Positions 40,780 through 48,920 of a stretch of DNA of 64,000 bases are shown in pieces. Origin of the DNA: DASQDN01 sp963825845 (GTDB lineage Bacteria > Acidobacteriota > Terriglobia > Bryobacterales > Bryobacteraceae); the NCBI GenBank assembly GCA_963825845.1, contig CAWGVL010000027.1, positions 1 through 64,000 of the forward strand. Reading direction: 5' to 3'. The notes under the pieces are model-generated. The model did no database searches and was not told where the DNA came from. It worked only from the letters and a program-made list of their open reading frames with translations. Within the stretch, counting starts at the first letter, position 1, and each line of letters opens with the position of its first letter. The position numbers and the translations under genes are program-made.

Positions 40780-42015
40780 GTGAAACGACGCGAATTTCTC
40801 GGCAACACCGCCGTGTCTGCTGCCGGCATGGCGCCATTCTTTCAGGCAGCCGCTCCATCCGCTCGCCCTCAGATCAAGATCACGGATATCAAAACATTCC
40901 TCGTGGGTGTCGGCTCACGCAACCTGGTGTTCGTGAAGATTGAGACGGACCAGGGAATCCATGGCATCGGTGAAGCCTACTCCGCCGGACCGGATGAGGC
41001 CACCGTAGCCACCATCGCCGACTATAAACGTTGGCTGGTCGGCCAAGACCCCCGCAACATCGAGCACCTCTGGTCGATGATGTACAACTTCACGCGTTTC
41101 CCCGGAGGACTCGTCGTGAACTCGGCGATCAGCGGTATCGAGCACGCGCTTTGGGACATCGCAGGCAAGGCTGCGGGATTACCCGTTTACATGCTGATCG
41201 GCGGAAAGGTTCGCGATAAGATCCGCCTATACCAAAGCGCAGGCGGAAACGAACCCGCGCAGGTTGGCGATAGCGCCAAAGCGCTGGTGCAGAAATACGG
41301 ATACACGGCCGTGAAGATGTCACCTCATCCTCGAGCGGGACAGACACTGCCCTACAATCAGGTGACCCGCGCTGCCGGACAGCGAGTGCGCGCCGTAAGA
41401 GACGCGCTGGGCCCTGACGTCGACATCGGTGTCGACATTCACGCCAAGTTCTTCGAGGTCTCGCGAGCGGCCAGACTCGCGCGTGAGATCGAGCCGTACA
41501 ATCCGATGTGGCTGGAAGAACCGATCCGTCCGGAGAATGCGGATGCTATGGCAAAGCTGGCCGATCGCGTAAACATTCCGTTGGCCAGCGGAGAATGCAA
41601 CTACACCAAATTCGAGTTCCAGAAGATCTTGTCGGTTCAGGCGCTCGATATCGTGCAGCCCGACATCTGCTGCTGCGGCGGCTTGCTGGAGATGAAGAAG
41701 ATCGCGGCGATGGCTGAAGCGAACTACGTTGTGGTTGCACCGCATAATCCGATGGGGCCGGTTGCGACGACGGTGAACGTGCATTTTGCCGCGTCCACAC
41801 CAAACTTCTTCATCCTGGAGTACCACCCGGATGACGCCGCTCCCCGCAAGGATCTGCTAAAAGAGCCGCTGATGGTGAAGAACGGGTACATTGACGTGCC
41901 CACCAAGCCTGGATTCGGCATCGAATTGAATGAAGAGGCCTTCAAGCACTACCCGCCAAAGCCCTGGCATCGCGCATTTGACTACCGCGCTGACGGATCG
42001 GTGGCCTTCATTTAG
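40780..42015 (+). CDS. Enolase-superfamily (mandelate racemase/muconate lactonizing) sugar-acid dehydratase, exported
   Basis: 411 residues from GTG 40780; VKRREFLGNTAVSAAGMAPF is a twin-arginine leader. The capping domain (ITDIKTFLVGVGSRNLVFVK, TDQGIHGIGEAYSAGPDEAT) precedes the barrel: NSAISGIEHALWDIAGKAAG, AVKMSPHP, DVDIGVDIHAKF (metal Asp), MWLEEPIRPENADAM (metal Glu), LASGECNYTKFEF (metal Glu) and VVAPHNPMGPVAT (catalytic-type His). The pattern is nearest to D-galactonate/gluconate dehydratases, which convert an aldonate to a 2-keto-3-deoxy acid, the kind of substrate an HpcH/HpaI aldolase splits. Start choice: an in-frame TTG at 40762 is less likely. Confidence 0.86.
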   Translation: MKRREFLGNTAVSAAGMAPFFQAAAPSARPQIKITDIKTFLVGVGSRNLVFVKIETDQGIHGIGEAYSAGPDEATVATIADYKRWLVGQDPRNIEHLWSMMYNFTRFPGGLVVNSAISGIEHALWDIAGKAAGLPVYMLIGGKVRDKIRLYQSAGGNEPAQVGDSAKALVQKYGYTAVKMSPHPRAGQTLPYNQVTRAAGQRVRAVRDALGPDVDIGVDIHAKFFEVSRAARLAREIEPYNPMWLEEPIRPENADAMAKLADRVNIPLASGECNYTKFEFQKILSVQALDIVQPDICCCGGLLEMKKIAAMAEANYVVVAPHNPMGPVATTVNVHFAASTPNFFILEYHPDDAAPRKDLLKEPLMVKNGYIDVPTKPGFGIELNEEAFKHYPPKPWHRAFDYRADGSVAFI

Positions 42016-42024
42016 ATAGGGCGG

Positions 42025-42062
42025 CGCGCGTTTGTGAGCTGTTTCTGCTACATAAACGCGCG
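42025..42062. repeat. Inverted repeat between dehydratase and SBBP genes
   Basis: Perfect 9-bp arms, CGCGCGTTT at 42025-42033 and AAACGCGCG at 42054-42062, around a 20-nt loop, within the 58-bp gap between two same-strand genes. No T-run follows. It could be a weak terminator/attenuator or a regulator site near the SBBP promoter; the sequence does not decide. Confidence 0.4.
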
Positions 42063-42073
42063 TTACCCTGTGC

Positions 42074-43891
42074 ATGCGACTTCTACTTACCTTCATCGCA
42101 ATCACAATAACGCTTGCCGCTCAAACATCGCCGATCGACAAGCGACTCGTATTTTCCACATATCAGGGCGGTGATCGAAACGACGATGCGTCCGCGGTTG
42201 CCGTCGACGCGGCAGGCTCCATCTACGTCGCCGGCGAGAGCGAATCGCGCGATCTGCAAGGCACGCCTGTTGGAGGTAAGCCTCTCAACGCGGCAGTCTT
42301 CAAGGGTTATCTGACCAAGTATGCCGCCGATGGCAAGAAGGTCATATGGCGAGCCTTGATCGGCGGATCATCAAATACGGTGCCGCACGCAGTCGCGCTG
42401 GATAGGGACGGCAACGTTTACGTCGCCGGGACGACAGGGGCTCGGGATCTGCCGTTGATGAAGCCGGTGCAGGACAAGCAGACCGGCCTGAACATTGCAT
42501 TTCTCATGAAGTTCAGTGCTGAAGGGGAGTTATTATTCTCCACTTACTTCGGCGGAGACCGAAATGAAGAAGGGCTTGCACTTGCGATCGACTCGCACAA
42601 CAACATGTACCTGGCCGGCCGCGCAACCTCAACTAATTTGCCTGTGAAGAACGCTCTGCAACCTCAGATCGGAGGTGGCGGGCAAGATGCATTCATTGCG
42701 AAATATACGCCGAATTATCAGCTCGCCTATGCGACGTATCTAGGCGGCTCGAGCGGCACAGACAACATCTATTCGATTGCCATCGGTCCCGATGACTCGC
42801 TCTACGTCACGGGTGAAAACATGTCCGCCGGCATGGCGACAAAGGACGCTTACATCCAGCAGCCGCCGAGCTATTCCAGCTATCTCGCTAAGATTACGCC
42901 TTCCGGCGATGCGATCGCATACTTTACCTACATCGGCTGGAAGGGCGGGTATACAACGGCGCAGGCGGTAGCAATCGATGCCCTCGGTCGAGCGTACGTC
43001 ACAGGTCACACCACCTCGAAGCAAGTTCCTACTACCGCGGGAGCCATTCAACCGAACTATGCAGGCGGATTTCGCGACGCATTCCTACTTCGTCTGAATA
43101 CGGAAGGGACTGGGGCTGAATACCTGACCTATCTCGGAGGTAGTTTTACAGGTACTTCGGATCCTGATGAGACTGCCTCTGCCGTGAGGATCGATTCCCA
43201 CGGGTACGTCTATGTGGCAGGCGAGACGTCGTCTTCGGATTTCCCAGGTCACCGGCCGGTGCAGGGCCGTCACGGTGGCGTTCAGGATGCCTATCTGATT
43301 CGGCTCGACCTCGAGAACAGTCAAATTGTCTATTCGACGTTTTGGGGCGGTGGCAAGAAAGACGTAGCACTCGCCGTCGCTCTCGGGCCGGGAGAGGCGG
43401 CCACGTTTGTCGGCGAATCCTATTCCGATGACTTCCCGCTGCTAAACGCCGTTCAATCAAAACTGGGAAGCAACAACGATTCGTTCGTAGCTCAAATCTG
43501 CGATCCATGGCTTGGCGCATCGTATTCACCGAGCTTTGGATACGTCAGTGGCGGTAATCGGCCGCAGGCCGCGGAGGTCAGTGTCTCCTCGGGTTGTACG
43601 CAGAAGTTTGAAGCGACGGAAGTTGCATCCGATCAACCATGGCTGACTGTCGTTGCGGATGGTACGACCGTTCCGATGAAACTGAAGTTCGACGTGAACA
43701 CAGAGGGTCTTGCGCCTGGCACGTACGAGGCCGCCGTCCGCATAACGGTGGAAGAAGCCTTCAAGAAGACGCTGACAATTCCAGTCGTGCTGACCGTTTC
43801 CGAGCCGCCCGTGGAGCCGACAGCTGAGCCCTCGTCGGAAACGCCAGGGGCGCCCAGCGAGCCCTCAGGAGATAACCCCGCAAGTCAATAG
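42074..43891 (+). CDS. Secreted SBBP-repeat beta-propeller protein with C-terminal BACON-like domain
   Basis: 605 residues with signal peptide (RLLLTFIAITITLAAQ). Seven or more repeats of the SBBP pattern FSTYxGGxxxDxAxAVAVDAxGxxYVAGxT occur between residues about 25 and 470, for example VFSTYQGGDRNDDASAVAVD, LFSTYFGGDRNEEGLALAID, YATYLGGSSGTDNIYSIAIG and EYLTYLGGSFTGTSDPDETA, giving a propeller. Residues about 490-585 form a BACON-type Ig-like domain (EVASDQPWLTVVADG, GLAPGTYEAAVRITVEE). The last 20 residues are Pro/Ser/Glu-rich. Such proteins are abundant in Solibacter-like genomes and are presumed surface or adhesive; no enzyme function is known. Confidence 0.87.
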   Translation: MRLLLTFIAITITLAAQTSPIDKRLVFSTYQGGDRNDDASAVAVDAAGSIYVAGESESRDLQGTPVGGKPLNAAVFKGYLTKYAADGKKVIWRALIGGSSNTVPHAVALDRDGNVYVAGTTGARDLPLMKPVQDKQTGLNIAFLMKFSAEGELLFSTYFGGDRNEEGLALAIDSHNNMYLAGRATSTNLPVKNALQPQIGGGGQDAFIAKYTPNYQLAYATYLGGSSGTDNIYSIAIGPDDSLYVTGENMSAGMATKDAYIQQPPSYSSYLAKITPSGDAIAYFTYIGWKGGYTTAQAVAIDALGRAYVTGHTTSKQVPTTAGAIQPNYAGGFRDAFLLRLNTEGTGAEYLTYLGGSFTGTSDPDETASAVRIDSHGYVYVAGETSSSDFPGHRPVQGRHGGVQDAYLIRLDLENSQIVYSTFWGGGKKDVALAVALGPGEAATFVGESYSDDFPLLNAVQSKLGSNNDSFVAQICDPWLGASYSPSFGYVSGGNRPQAAEVSVSSGCTQKFEATEVASDQPWLTVVADGTTVPMKLKFDVNTEGLAPGTYEAAVRITVEEAFKKTLTIPVVLTVSEPPVEPTAEPSSETPGAPSEPSGDNPASQ

Positions 43892-43957
43892 CCGCTACTC
43901 GAAAGCGGCACCTCTCTGGAGATTAGCCGCCTCAATTCATAACGTTGGCGAGCATCC

Positions 43958-43982
43958 CTTCAGCCAGCCCGCCTGGCTGAAG
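43958..43982. repeat. Perfect hairpin downstream of the SBBP gene
   Basis: CTTCAGCCAG (43958-43967) and CTGGCTGAAG (43973-43982) form a perfect 10-bp stem with a 5-nt loop CCCGC. A second, shorter hairpin, GCCGCT (43891-43896) with AGCGGC (43904-43909), lies at the SBBP stop. No U-tract follows either, so termination is only a guess; the gap 43892-44047 holds nothing else visible. Confidence 0.45.
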
Positions 43983-44047
43983 GCATTCGTCTATCCTAAG
44001 CGAATGGGAACCTGAAACCGGGTTCACTATTGCCCGTCTTCAACGTT

Positions 44048-45229
44048 ATGGACCTTCGTTGGCGGATCGCGCTATTACTGCTTGCGAGTTCGTCCGGGTT
44101 CGCGCAGAGTATCGTCGACGTTTCGAGGATCCCGCCGGAATGGCGGGGCCTCGACACGCGCAAAGACGAGCAGAAGCTCGCCTGCCAGGTCGCACCGATA
44201 AAGCCACGCCTTAACTACAGCTTCCGATTCCAGACCGGGTATGTCATTCAGGTGCCCATGCGCCAGTATCTCGGGAAAGGCCACTCGATCGTTACTTTCT
44301 TTCGCGTCACTCCCGACGAAGAGGAACGCGACCCGGTCTATTTTGTGAGTACTGTTCCGCTTCCCGAAGTCCCAAAAACGAACCAGGTTGCCGAGTTTGG
44401 CGGCGGGTACGTCGTCGGTGAGGGGAAGTATCGCGTGGACATGCTCGTAACGGATAACTCCGGACGTGTCTGCGCGCAAAACTGGAAGATCACGGCGAAG
44501 CTGGGCCGCAAAGAAGACGACGTTAAACCCGGAATGCCGGCGGGAGCGGTCGATGAGATCTCGGTACGCAAGTGGACGCGATTCGCCAAGAAGGCGGGAA
44601 CCGCCGATGGTCATAGAATTACGGTTTTGATGAACGCCTCGGCCGTGTTTCCGAGAAAGGTCCGACTCGCCGGATACGATCGCATTCTGCTGCTGAGCTC
44701 GCTTGCCTCATTGATCGAGCGTGTGCCAGTGCGCACGATGCGTCTCATAATCTTTAGCCTCGATCAGCAGCGTGAGATCTATCGGGACGAAAATTTCGAG
44801 CCCGCCCGTTTCGGACGCGTTGCCCGGTCGCTGAATGAATTGGAACTCGGGACCGTCGACTATGACGTGCTAAAGAATCGCCGGGGTCACATCGACTTAA
44901 CCGCAGATCTGATCCGTGAGTCCGTCAAGACGGGCGATTCGGATGCGGTGATATTCCTCGGTCCCAAGCCATGGTATTTCGACAAGGTACAGCGGTCACT
45001 ATTGCCGGAGCGCGGCCCACAGGATCCACCGTTCTTCTATGTGCAGTTCCGTCCGTATCTTTCCAGCGCTTCGTACCCGGATACGTTGATGAACGCGGTC
45101 AAGCAGATTGGCGGCAAGACCTTCGATGTCTATAGTCCCGGCGACTTCGCTGAGGCGATTCGGGATATCACGAGAGCTTTGGAGGAGAAGCGCCCGGTGA
45201 ATCCGTCAGGTCCTGAGCTGCCGCATTAA
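44048..45229 (+). CDS. Secreted acidobacterial protein of unknown function
   Basis: 393 residues from ATG 44048 (MDLRWRIALLLLASSSGFAQ signal peptide); a frame start at 44030 is less likely. The first half is beta-rich (LNYSFRFQTGYVIQVPMRQY, EFGGGYVVGEGKYRVDMLVT). The second half has RITVLMNASAVFPRKVRLAG, MRLIIFSLDQQREIYRDENF and DSDAVIFLGPKPWYFDKVQR, an alpha/beta pattern like von Willebrand A-related acidobacterial proteins but without a clear MIDAS motif. No function can be assigned. It shares the TTAA at 45226-45229 as stop with the convergent ABC permease gene. Confidence 0.65.
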   Translation: MDLRWRIALLLLASSSGFAQSIVDVSRIPPEWRGLDTRKDEQKLACQVAPIKPRLNYSFRFQTGYVIQVPMRQYLGKGHSIVTFFRVTPDEEERDPVYFVSTVPLPEVPKTNQVAEFGGGYVVGEGKYRVDMLVTDNSGRVCAQNWKITAKLGRKEDDVKPGMPAGAVDEISVRKWTRFAKKAGTADGHRITVLMNASAVFPRKVRLAGYDRILLLSSLASLIERVPVRTMRLIIFSLDQQREIYRDENFEPARFGRVARSLNELELGTVDYDVLKNRRGHIDLTADLIRESVKTGDSDAVIFLGPKPWYFDKVQRSLLPERGPQDPPFFYVQFRPYLSSASYPDTLMNAVKQIGGKTFDVYSPGDFAEAIRDITRALEEKRPVNPSGPELPH

Positions 45230-46095
45230 TCGGTGCTGTAACTGATTTCCGAGCGTCGTAGATCTTTCGCTGCCAGCGCCAGCAGACCTGCGGTGATAAC
45301 AAACAGTCCAATCAATGCCACAGGAACGGATGCGGGGTCGGCCACACTGCCAAATAGCGCGCCGGGTCCATAGAAGCCTGCATCGACAGGTGTGAGACTG
45401 CGGAGATAATACAGAATGCTGATCTTCTTCAGCCACGAGGGCAGAAAGATGTTGGCGGATTCCCAGAACAACAGAACCACGGCCGGAATGACCGGGTTCT
45501 TATATCGAATCCCCAGCCAGAGGAACAGCGCGCCATACGCCATGCACGCCAACGCCGTGATGCCTACATACCCCAGTAAATGTCCGAAGCCCGGTCCATC
45601 GAAAACGTAAGCGCGGATCTCATGACTTGGATAATGAGCGTACATGCCCGCGAAGGCCAGCGCGATGCTTCCGCAAAAAAAGAAGACCGCCGTGATCAAT
45701 CCAGCTAAATATTTTCCGGCCATCAGCACTTCCCGGCGAATCGGCGAGAGAAAGTAATAATGCAACGTGCGCTCGACTACTTCACCGCGGAACAGATACG
45801 TGAAGATCCCCACGCAGCCGAAATACACTGCCGGCCGCAAGAAAAATATCTGGAAGATGCCGGCCAGGATCTCGGTATCTCTCGAGAGACCATGATTTGC
45901 AACGTCGCCGCGCCGCATCGTGACGATCGAGTGCAGCCAGATGACTGCCGTAGGCGCAAGGGCGAGTAGATAGATCCAAAAACCTCGCTTCGTGATGAAG
46001 TTCTTCCGAAGCTCTACACCAAGGATCGCGGCCGTCTGGCTGCGCCACATATTCCACTGACTCGTTTCCGGCGTAGGGATCGCAATTGCGCTCAC
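45226..46095 (-). CDS. ABC-2-type transporter permease (second pair)
   Basis: 289-residue membrane protein with six predicted helices (GFWIYLLALAPTAVIWLHSI, FQIFFLRPAVYFGCVGIFTY, YLAGLITAVFFFCGSIALAF, YVGITALACMAYGALFLWLG, IPAVVLLFWESANIFLPSWL, VALIGLFVITAGLLALAAKD). YHYYFLSPIRREVLMAGKYL-like sequence (VVERTLHYYFLSPIRREVLM) is the conserved cytoplasmic loop of ABC-2 permeases. Its start overlaps the stop of its ATPase gene by 4 bp. It is the last gene of the sigma-factor operon. Confidence 0.85.
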   Translation of the reverse strand: MSAIAIPTPETSQWNMWRSQTAAILGVELRKNFITKRGFWIYLLALAPTAVIWLHSIVTMRRGDVANHGLSRDTEILAGIFQIFFLRPAVYFGCVGIFTYLFRGEVVERTLHYYFLSPIRREVLMAGKYLAGLITAVFFFCGSIALAFAGMYAHYPSHEIRAYVFDGPGFGHLLGYVGITALACMAYGALFLWLGIRYKNPVIPAVVLLFWESANIFLPSWLKKISILYYLRSLTPVDAGFYGPGALFGSVADPASVPVALIGLFVITAGLLALAAKDLRRSEISYSTD

Positions 46096-47099
46096 TCACT
46101 TCCTCCTTCCGATCCGATCAGGTACTGGTACACGGCGAGCACGTCATCATCAGCAGGAGCTACCGATTCGAGGCGAAGATCCTCGCTCAACACGATGCGA
46201 TTCAGCGATAGATAAAATGCGTCAGCATCTCGTGTGCGGATGAGTACGCCCGGACCTTTGTGACTTTCCGCCTCGACGAGCTTGGCCTCCACCACAGCCT
46301 CGCACTCGAATGCGCGCGCAGCCAATAACGAAGGCCTGTCGCAGCGCACCAGAATCTGCATCGGGTGTTCTTTGACCTCGTCGCGAACACCCTTGATCTT
46401 TCCCTCGGCGACCACATATCCGTAGCTGAGGAGAATCACCTGATCGGAAATTTGATCCACCTCATGAAGAATGTGGCTCGAGATGATGATGTGCAGTCCT
46501 TCTTCACCCAACCTCTCAAATAGCGCTATCGTTTCCGCGCGAGCCATCGGATCAAGCCCGTTCAGCGGCTCATCGAGCACCAGCACCGATGGACTATGCG
46601 CAATCGCCTGCGCGAGCCGGATTCGCTGCCGCATGCCCTTGCTGTATCCGGCGACTTTTCTGTCAGCGGCTTCCAGCAAGTTGACGCGCGCGATCGCGTC
46701 ATGCGCCATCTGCTTCACTCGCGATGGTCCGTGGCCCTGCAGCTTCAGTCCGTACTCGACGAAATCACGTCCGGTGGAGCCCTTGGGGAATGAATCGAAC
46801 TGCGTGCAGTAGCCCACTGAGCGGAAGAATCGCTCAGGATCGTCGGGCGTCAGGCCGAGGACACGAATCTCCCCGCAGGTGGGCCGGATCAAGCCTGTCA
46901 TCAAGTTCATCAGCGTAGTCTTGCCGGAACCATTCGGCCCAACCAGGCTCGTGACGCCCGGCGGAATCACCAGGTTTACGCGGTTCACGCCGAGGACCTC
47001 GCCGTAGAACTTGCTGACGTTGCTGAACTCGACCGTATGCTGAATCAGTTTTGCGGGGGGCTGCACGACGGGCTGCTGCGTTTCGGCTGCGACTGTCAC
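46092..47099 (-). CDS. ABC transporter ATP-binding protein (second pair)
   Basis: 335 residues from GTG 47099 (GTGA overlap with the upstream permease stop); the longer frame from 47177 lies inside that permease. Walker A VGPNGSGKTTLMNLMTG, Q-loop region RSVGYCTQFDSFPKGST, signature YSKGMRQRIRLAQAI, Walker B VLVLDEPLNGLDPMARA and a switch His in IIISSHILHEVDQIS are all present. A C-terminal extension of about 90 residues (VRCDRPSLLAARAFECEAVV) resembles the DUF4162-type regulatory tail. It pairs with the ABC-2 permease at 45226-46095. Confidence 0.9.
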   Translation of the reverse strand: MTVAAETQQPVVQPPAKLIQHTVEFSNVSKFYGEVLGVNRVNLVIPPGVTSLVGPNGSGKTTLMNLMTGLIRPTCGEIRVLGLTPDDPERFFRSVGYCTQFDSFPKGSTGRDFVEYGLKLQGHGPSRVKQMAHDAIARVNLLEAADRKVAGYSKGMRQRIRLAQAIAHSPSVLVLDEPLNGLDPMARAETIALFERLGEEGLHIIISSHILHEVDQISDQVILLSYGYVVAEGKIKGVRDEVKEHPMQILVRCDRPSLLAARAFECEAVVEAKLVEAESHKGPGVLIRTRDADAFYLSLNRIVLSEDLRLESVAPADDDVLAVYQYLIGSEGGSE

Positions 47100-47995
47100 G
47101 ATACCACCTCTTTCGCCCGCAGCCGACGATTCAGGAGTCCGATGCAGGCGGCGCAGACGACACCGAGAATCAGCCATGCCATATATTGCGGAATCTCATC
47201 TCCGCGCCGGATATCGAACATTTCCCCGAACAACGTTTTGTGGGTCGATAACCGCAGCATGTTCGCCCAGATGATGCCGATCACATATCCGAGACTCAAC
47301 ACATTGCCCGCTCGCGTAGCGAGGACTTCATTGACCATCGCGCCCAATGCCGAGGAGATGAAAAATATTCCGAAGAGAAGGGCGCTGGCCGCGAGCTTCC
47401 ATCGCACCCAGGCAGATAACGCGACTGCGAGAAGTGCCAGCAAAGCGATCCATACCCAGGATCCGGCAAAGATAGCCCATGCGAAGTGGATGTGATCCCA
47501 GCCCCAGCCTTGTCCCTGCAAGCCGGCTTGGATTGCGAACAGTACCAGTCCCGGAATCCACGTAATAAACGACAGTGGAATGAACAGTACCGCCATCTTG
47601 CCGAGAATATATTCGGTGCGGTTGATGGGCCGGCACAGGTAGAGCGGCAGCGCGTTATTGCTGAGATCCGGCGAGATGAGTCCCGGTCCCGCATAGGCCG
47701 TGAGGATGAACGCGAGCGCGCCCTGAAAAGACAGAAATGCGCCGAAGAAATCGCCGTCAATGGGCAGCAGGTTGTCGGGATTGATACGCAGCAAGGTAAG
47801 CGCGCTCAAATTGTGATGCAGGTAGATCACAGTCGCTGCAAAGATGGGAACGATGTATGAGGCGACCATGAAGCCGATCAGCAGACGGGATTGAAACAGC
47901 GTCTCCAACGCATAGCGGGACGGAACCAGGAACCGCGACCAGTCGGCTATCAACCTGCCTTCGTAGGGCTTGTAATTGCGCTTATATACGGCCAT
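47096..47995 (-). CDS. ABC transporter permease (first pair)
   Basis: 299-residue membrane protein starting MAVYKRNYKPYEGRLIADWS, a start seen in ABC-2-like permeases next to gliding/exporter-type ATPases. About six helices follow (LLIGFMVASYIVPIFAATVI, FFGAFLSFQGALAFILTAYA, MAVLFIPLSFITWIPGLVLF, FAWAIFAGSWVWIALLALLA, SALLFGIFFISSALGAMVNE, YMAWLILGVVCAACIGLLNR), with DLSNNALPLYLCRPINRTEY as the conserved cytoplasmic loop. Its start lies 14 bp inside its ATPase gene. Confidence 0.85.
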   Translation of the reverse strand: MAVYKRNYKPYEGRLIADWSRFLVPSRYALETLFQSRLLIGFMVASYIVPIFAATVIYLHHNLSALTLLRINPDNLLPIDGDFFGAFLSFQGALAFILTAYAGPGLISPDLSNNALPLYLCRPINRTEYILGKMAVLFIPLSFITWIPGLVLFAIQAGLQGQGWGWDHIHFAWAIFAGSWVWIALLALLAVALSAWVRWKLAASALLFGIFFISSALGAMVNEVLATRAGNVLSLGYVIGIIWANMLRLSTHKTLFGEMFDIRRGDEIPQYMAWLILGVVCAACIGLLNRRLRAKEVVS

Positions 47996-48917
47996 CGGCA
48001 GCAGGGACCTCCATGGCTTTCAGGAAAATATCTTCGAGGGAATCGTGGCGGTGGTTCATACGGCGGATTTGCACATGGCGCTCGGCGGCCAGGCGATAGA
48101 GATCCGACACGGTGATACCGTCATTCAGGACCATCTTGAAGCGGCCTTGGCCCAAGTCGGCGAAGTCGCATCCGAGCGCTTCAATCGCCATAGCGAACTC
48201 GCCTTCCCGGCCGTACGTTTCGAGTTCGATGAAATTGAGATTCGAGCGGCGCTCTTTCTCGAGATCGCAGTAGGCCGCCACCTGTCCGTTCTTCAGAATC
48301 AGCACTTCCTGGCAGCATTCTTCGACATCGCGGAGTAGGTGCGAAGAGATGATCAGATGAATATCCCGAGTCTCGCGGATTTCCCGAATCAGCTTCAACA
48401 TCCGCACACGCGCGGCAGGATCGAGCCCATTGGTCGGCTCGTCGAGAAACAGCAGTTTGGGTCCATGCGCAATGGCCTGCGCCAGCTTCGCCATCTGCTT
48501 CATGCCTAGCGAGTAGGTTCCCAGGTTTCGATATCTCGCCTCGCCCAGACCGACGTAGTAAAACGCCTCGTGCGTACGTTCGAGGGCTTCTGCCGGTGGC
48601 AGGCCGCTCAATTCCGCCATCATCCGAACGAACCGGACGGCGGTCATGTCGGCAATGAACGAATCACTCTCCGGCATGTAGCCGATAAGCCGTCGTAGCG
48701 TACGGGCTTCCGTCCTGATATCTTTCCCGAAGATGCGCGCTGTCCCCGATACCGGAGTGTAAAACCCGAGCAGAGTGTTGATAAGTGTCGATTTACCCGC
48801 CCCGTTCGGGCCCAAAAGGCCAATGGCCCGCCCAGAGAGCGAGCCATTCAAGCGCTTCAGGATCATGCGGTTTCCCAACCGCACCTCCAGGTTGTCTAGT
48901 TCGATGACTGGCGCCAT
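47982..48917 (-). CDS. ABC transporter ATP-binding protein (first pair)
   Basis: 311 residues. Walker A GLLGPNGAGKSTLINTLLG, signature YSLGMKQMAKLAQAI, Walker B LLFLDEPTNGLDPAARV and switch region LIISSHLLRDVEECCQE. The C-terminal tail (EREGEFAMAIEALGCDFADL type, residues about 230-300) is separate from the ATPase core. It lies 3 bp downstream of the FecR-type gene and overlaps its permease by 14 bp, so it belongs to the sigma-factor operon. Two different ABC pairs in tandem could form one exporter or two; cargo unknown. Confidence 0.9.
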   Translation of the reverse strand: MAPVIELDNLEVRLGNRMILKRLNGSLSGRAIGLLGPNGAGKSTLINTLLGFYTPVSGTARIFGKDIRTEARTLRRLIGYMPESDSFIADMTAVRFVRMMAELSGLPPAEALERTHEAFYYVGLGEARYRNLGTYSLGMKQMAKLAQAIAHGPKLLFLDEPTNGLDPAARVRMLKLIREIRETRDIHLIISSHLLRDVEECCQEVLILKNGQVAAYCDLEKERRSNLNFIELETYGREGEFAMAIEALGCDFADLGQGRFKMVLNDGITVSDLYRLAAERHVQIRRMNHRHDSLEDIFLKAMEVPAADGRI

Positions 48918-48920
48918 GTG

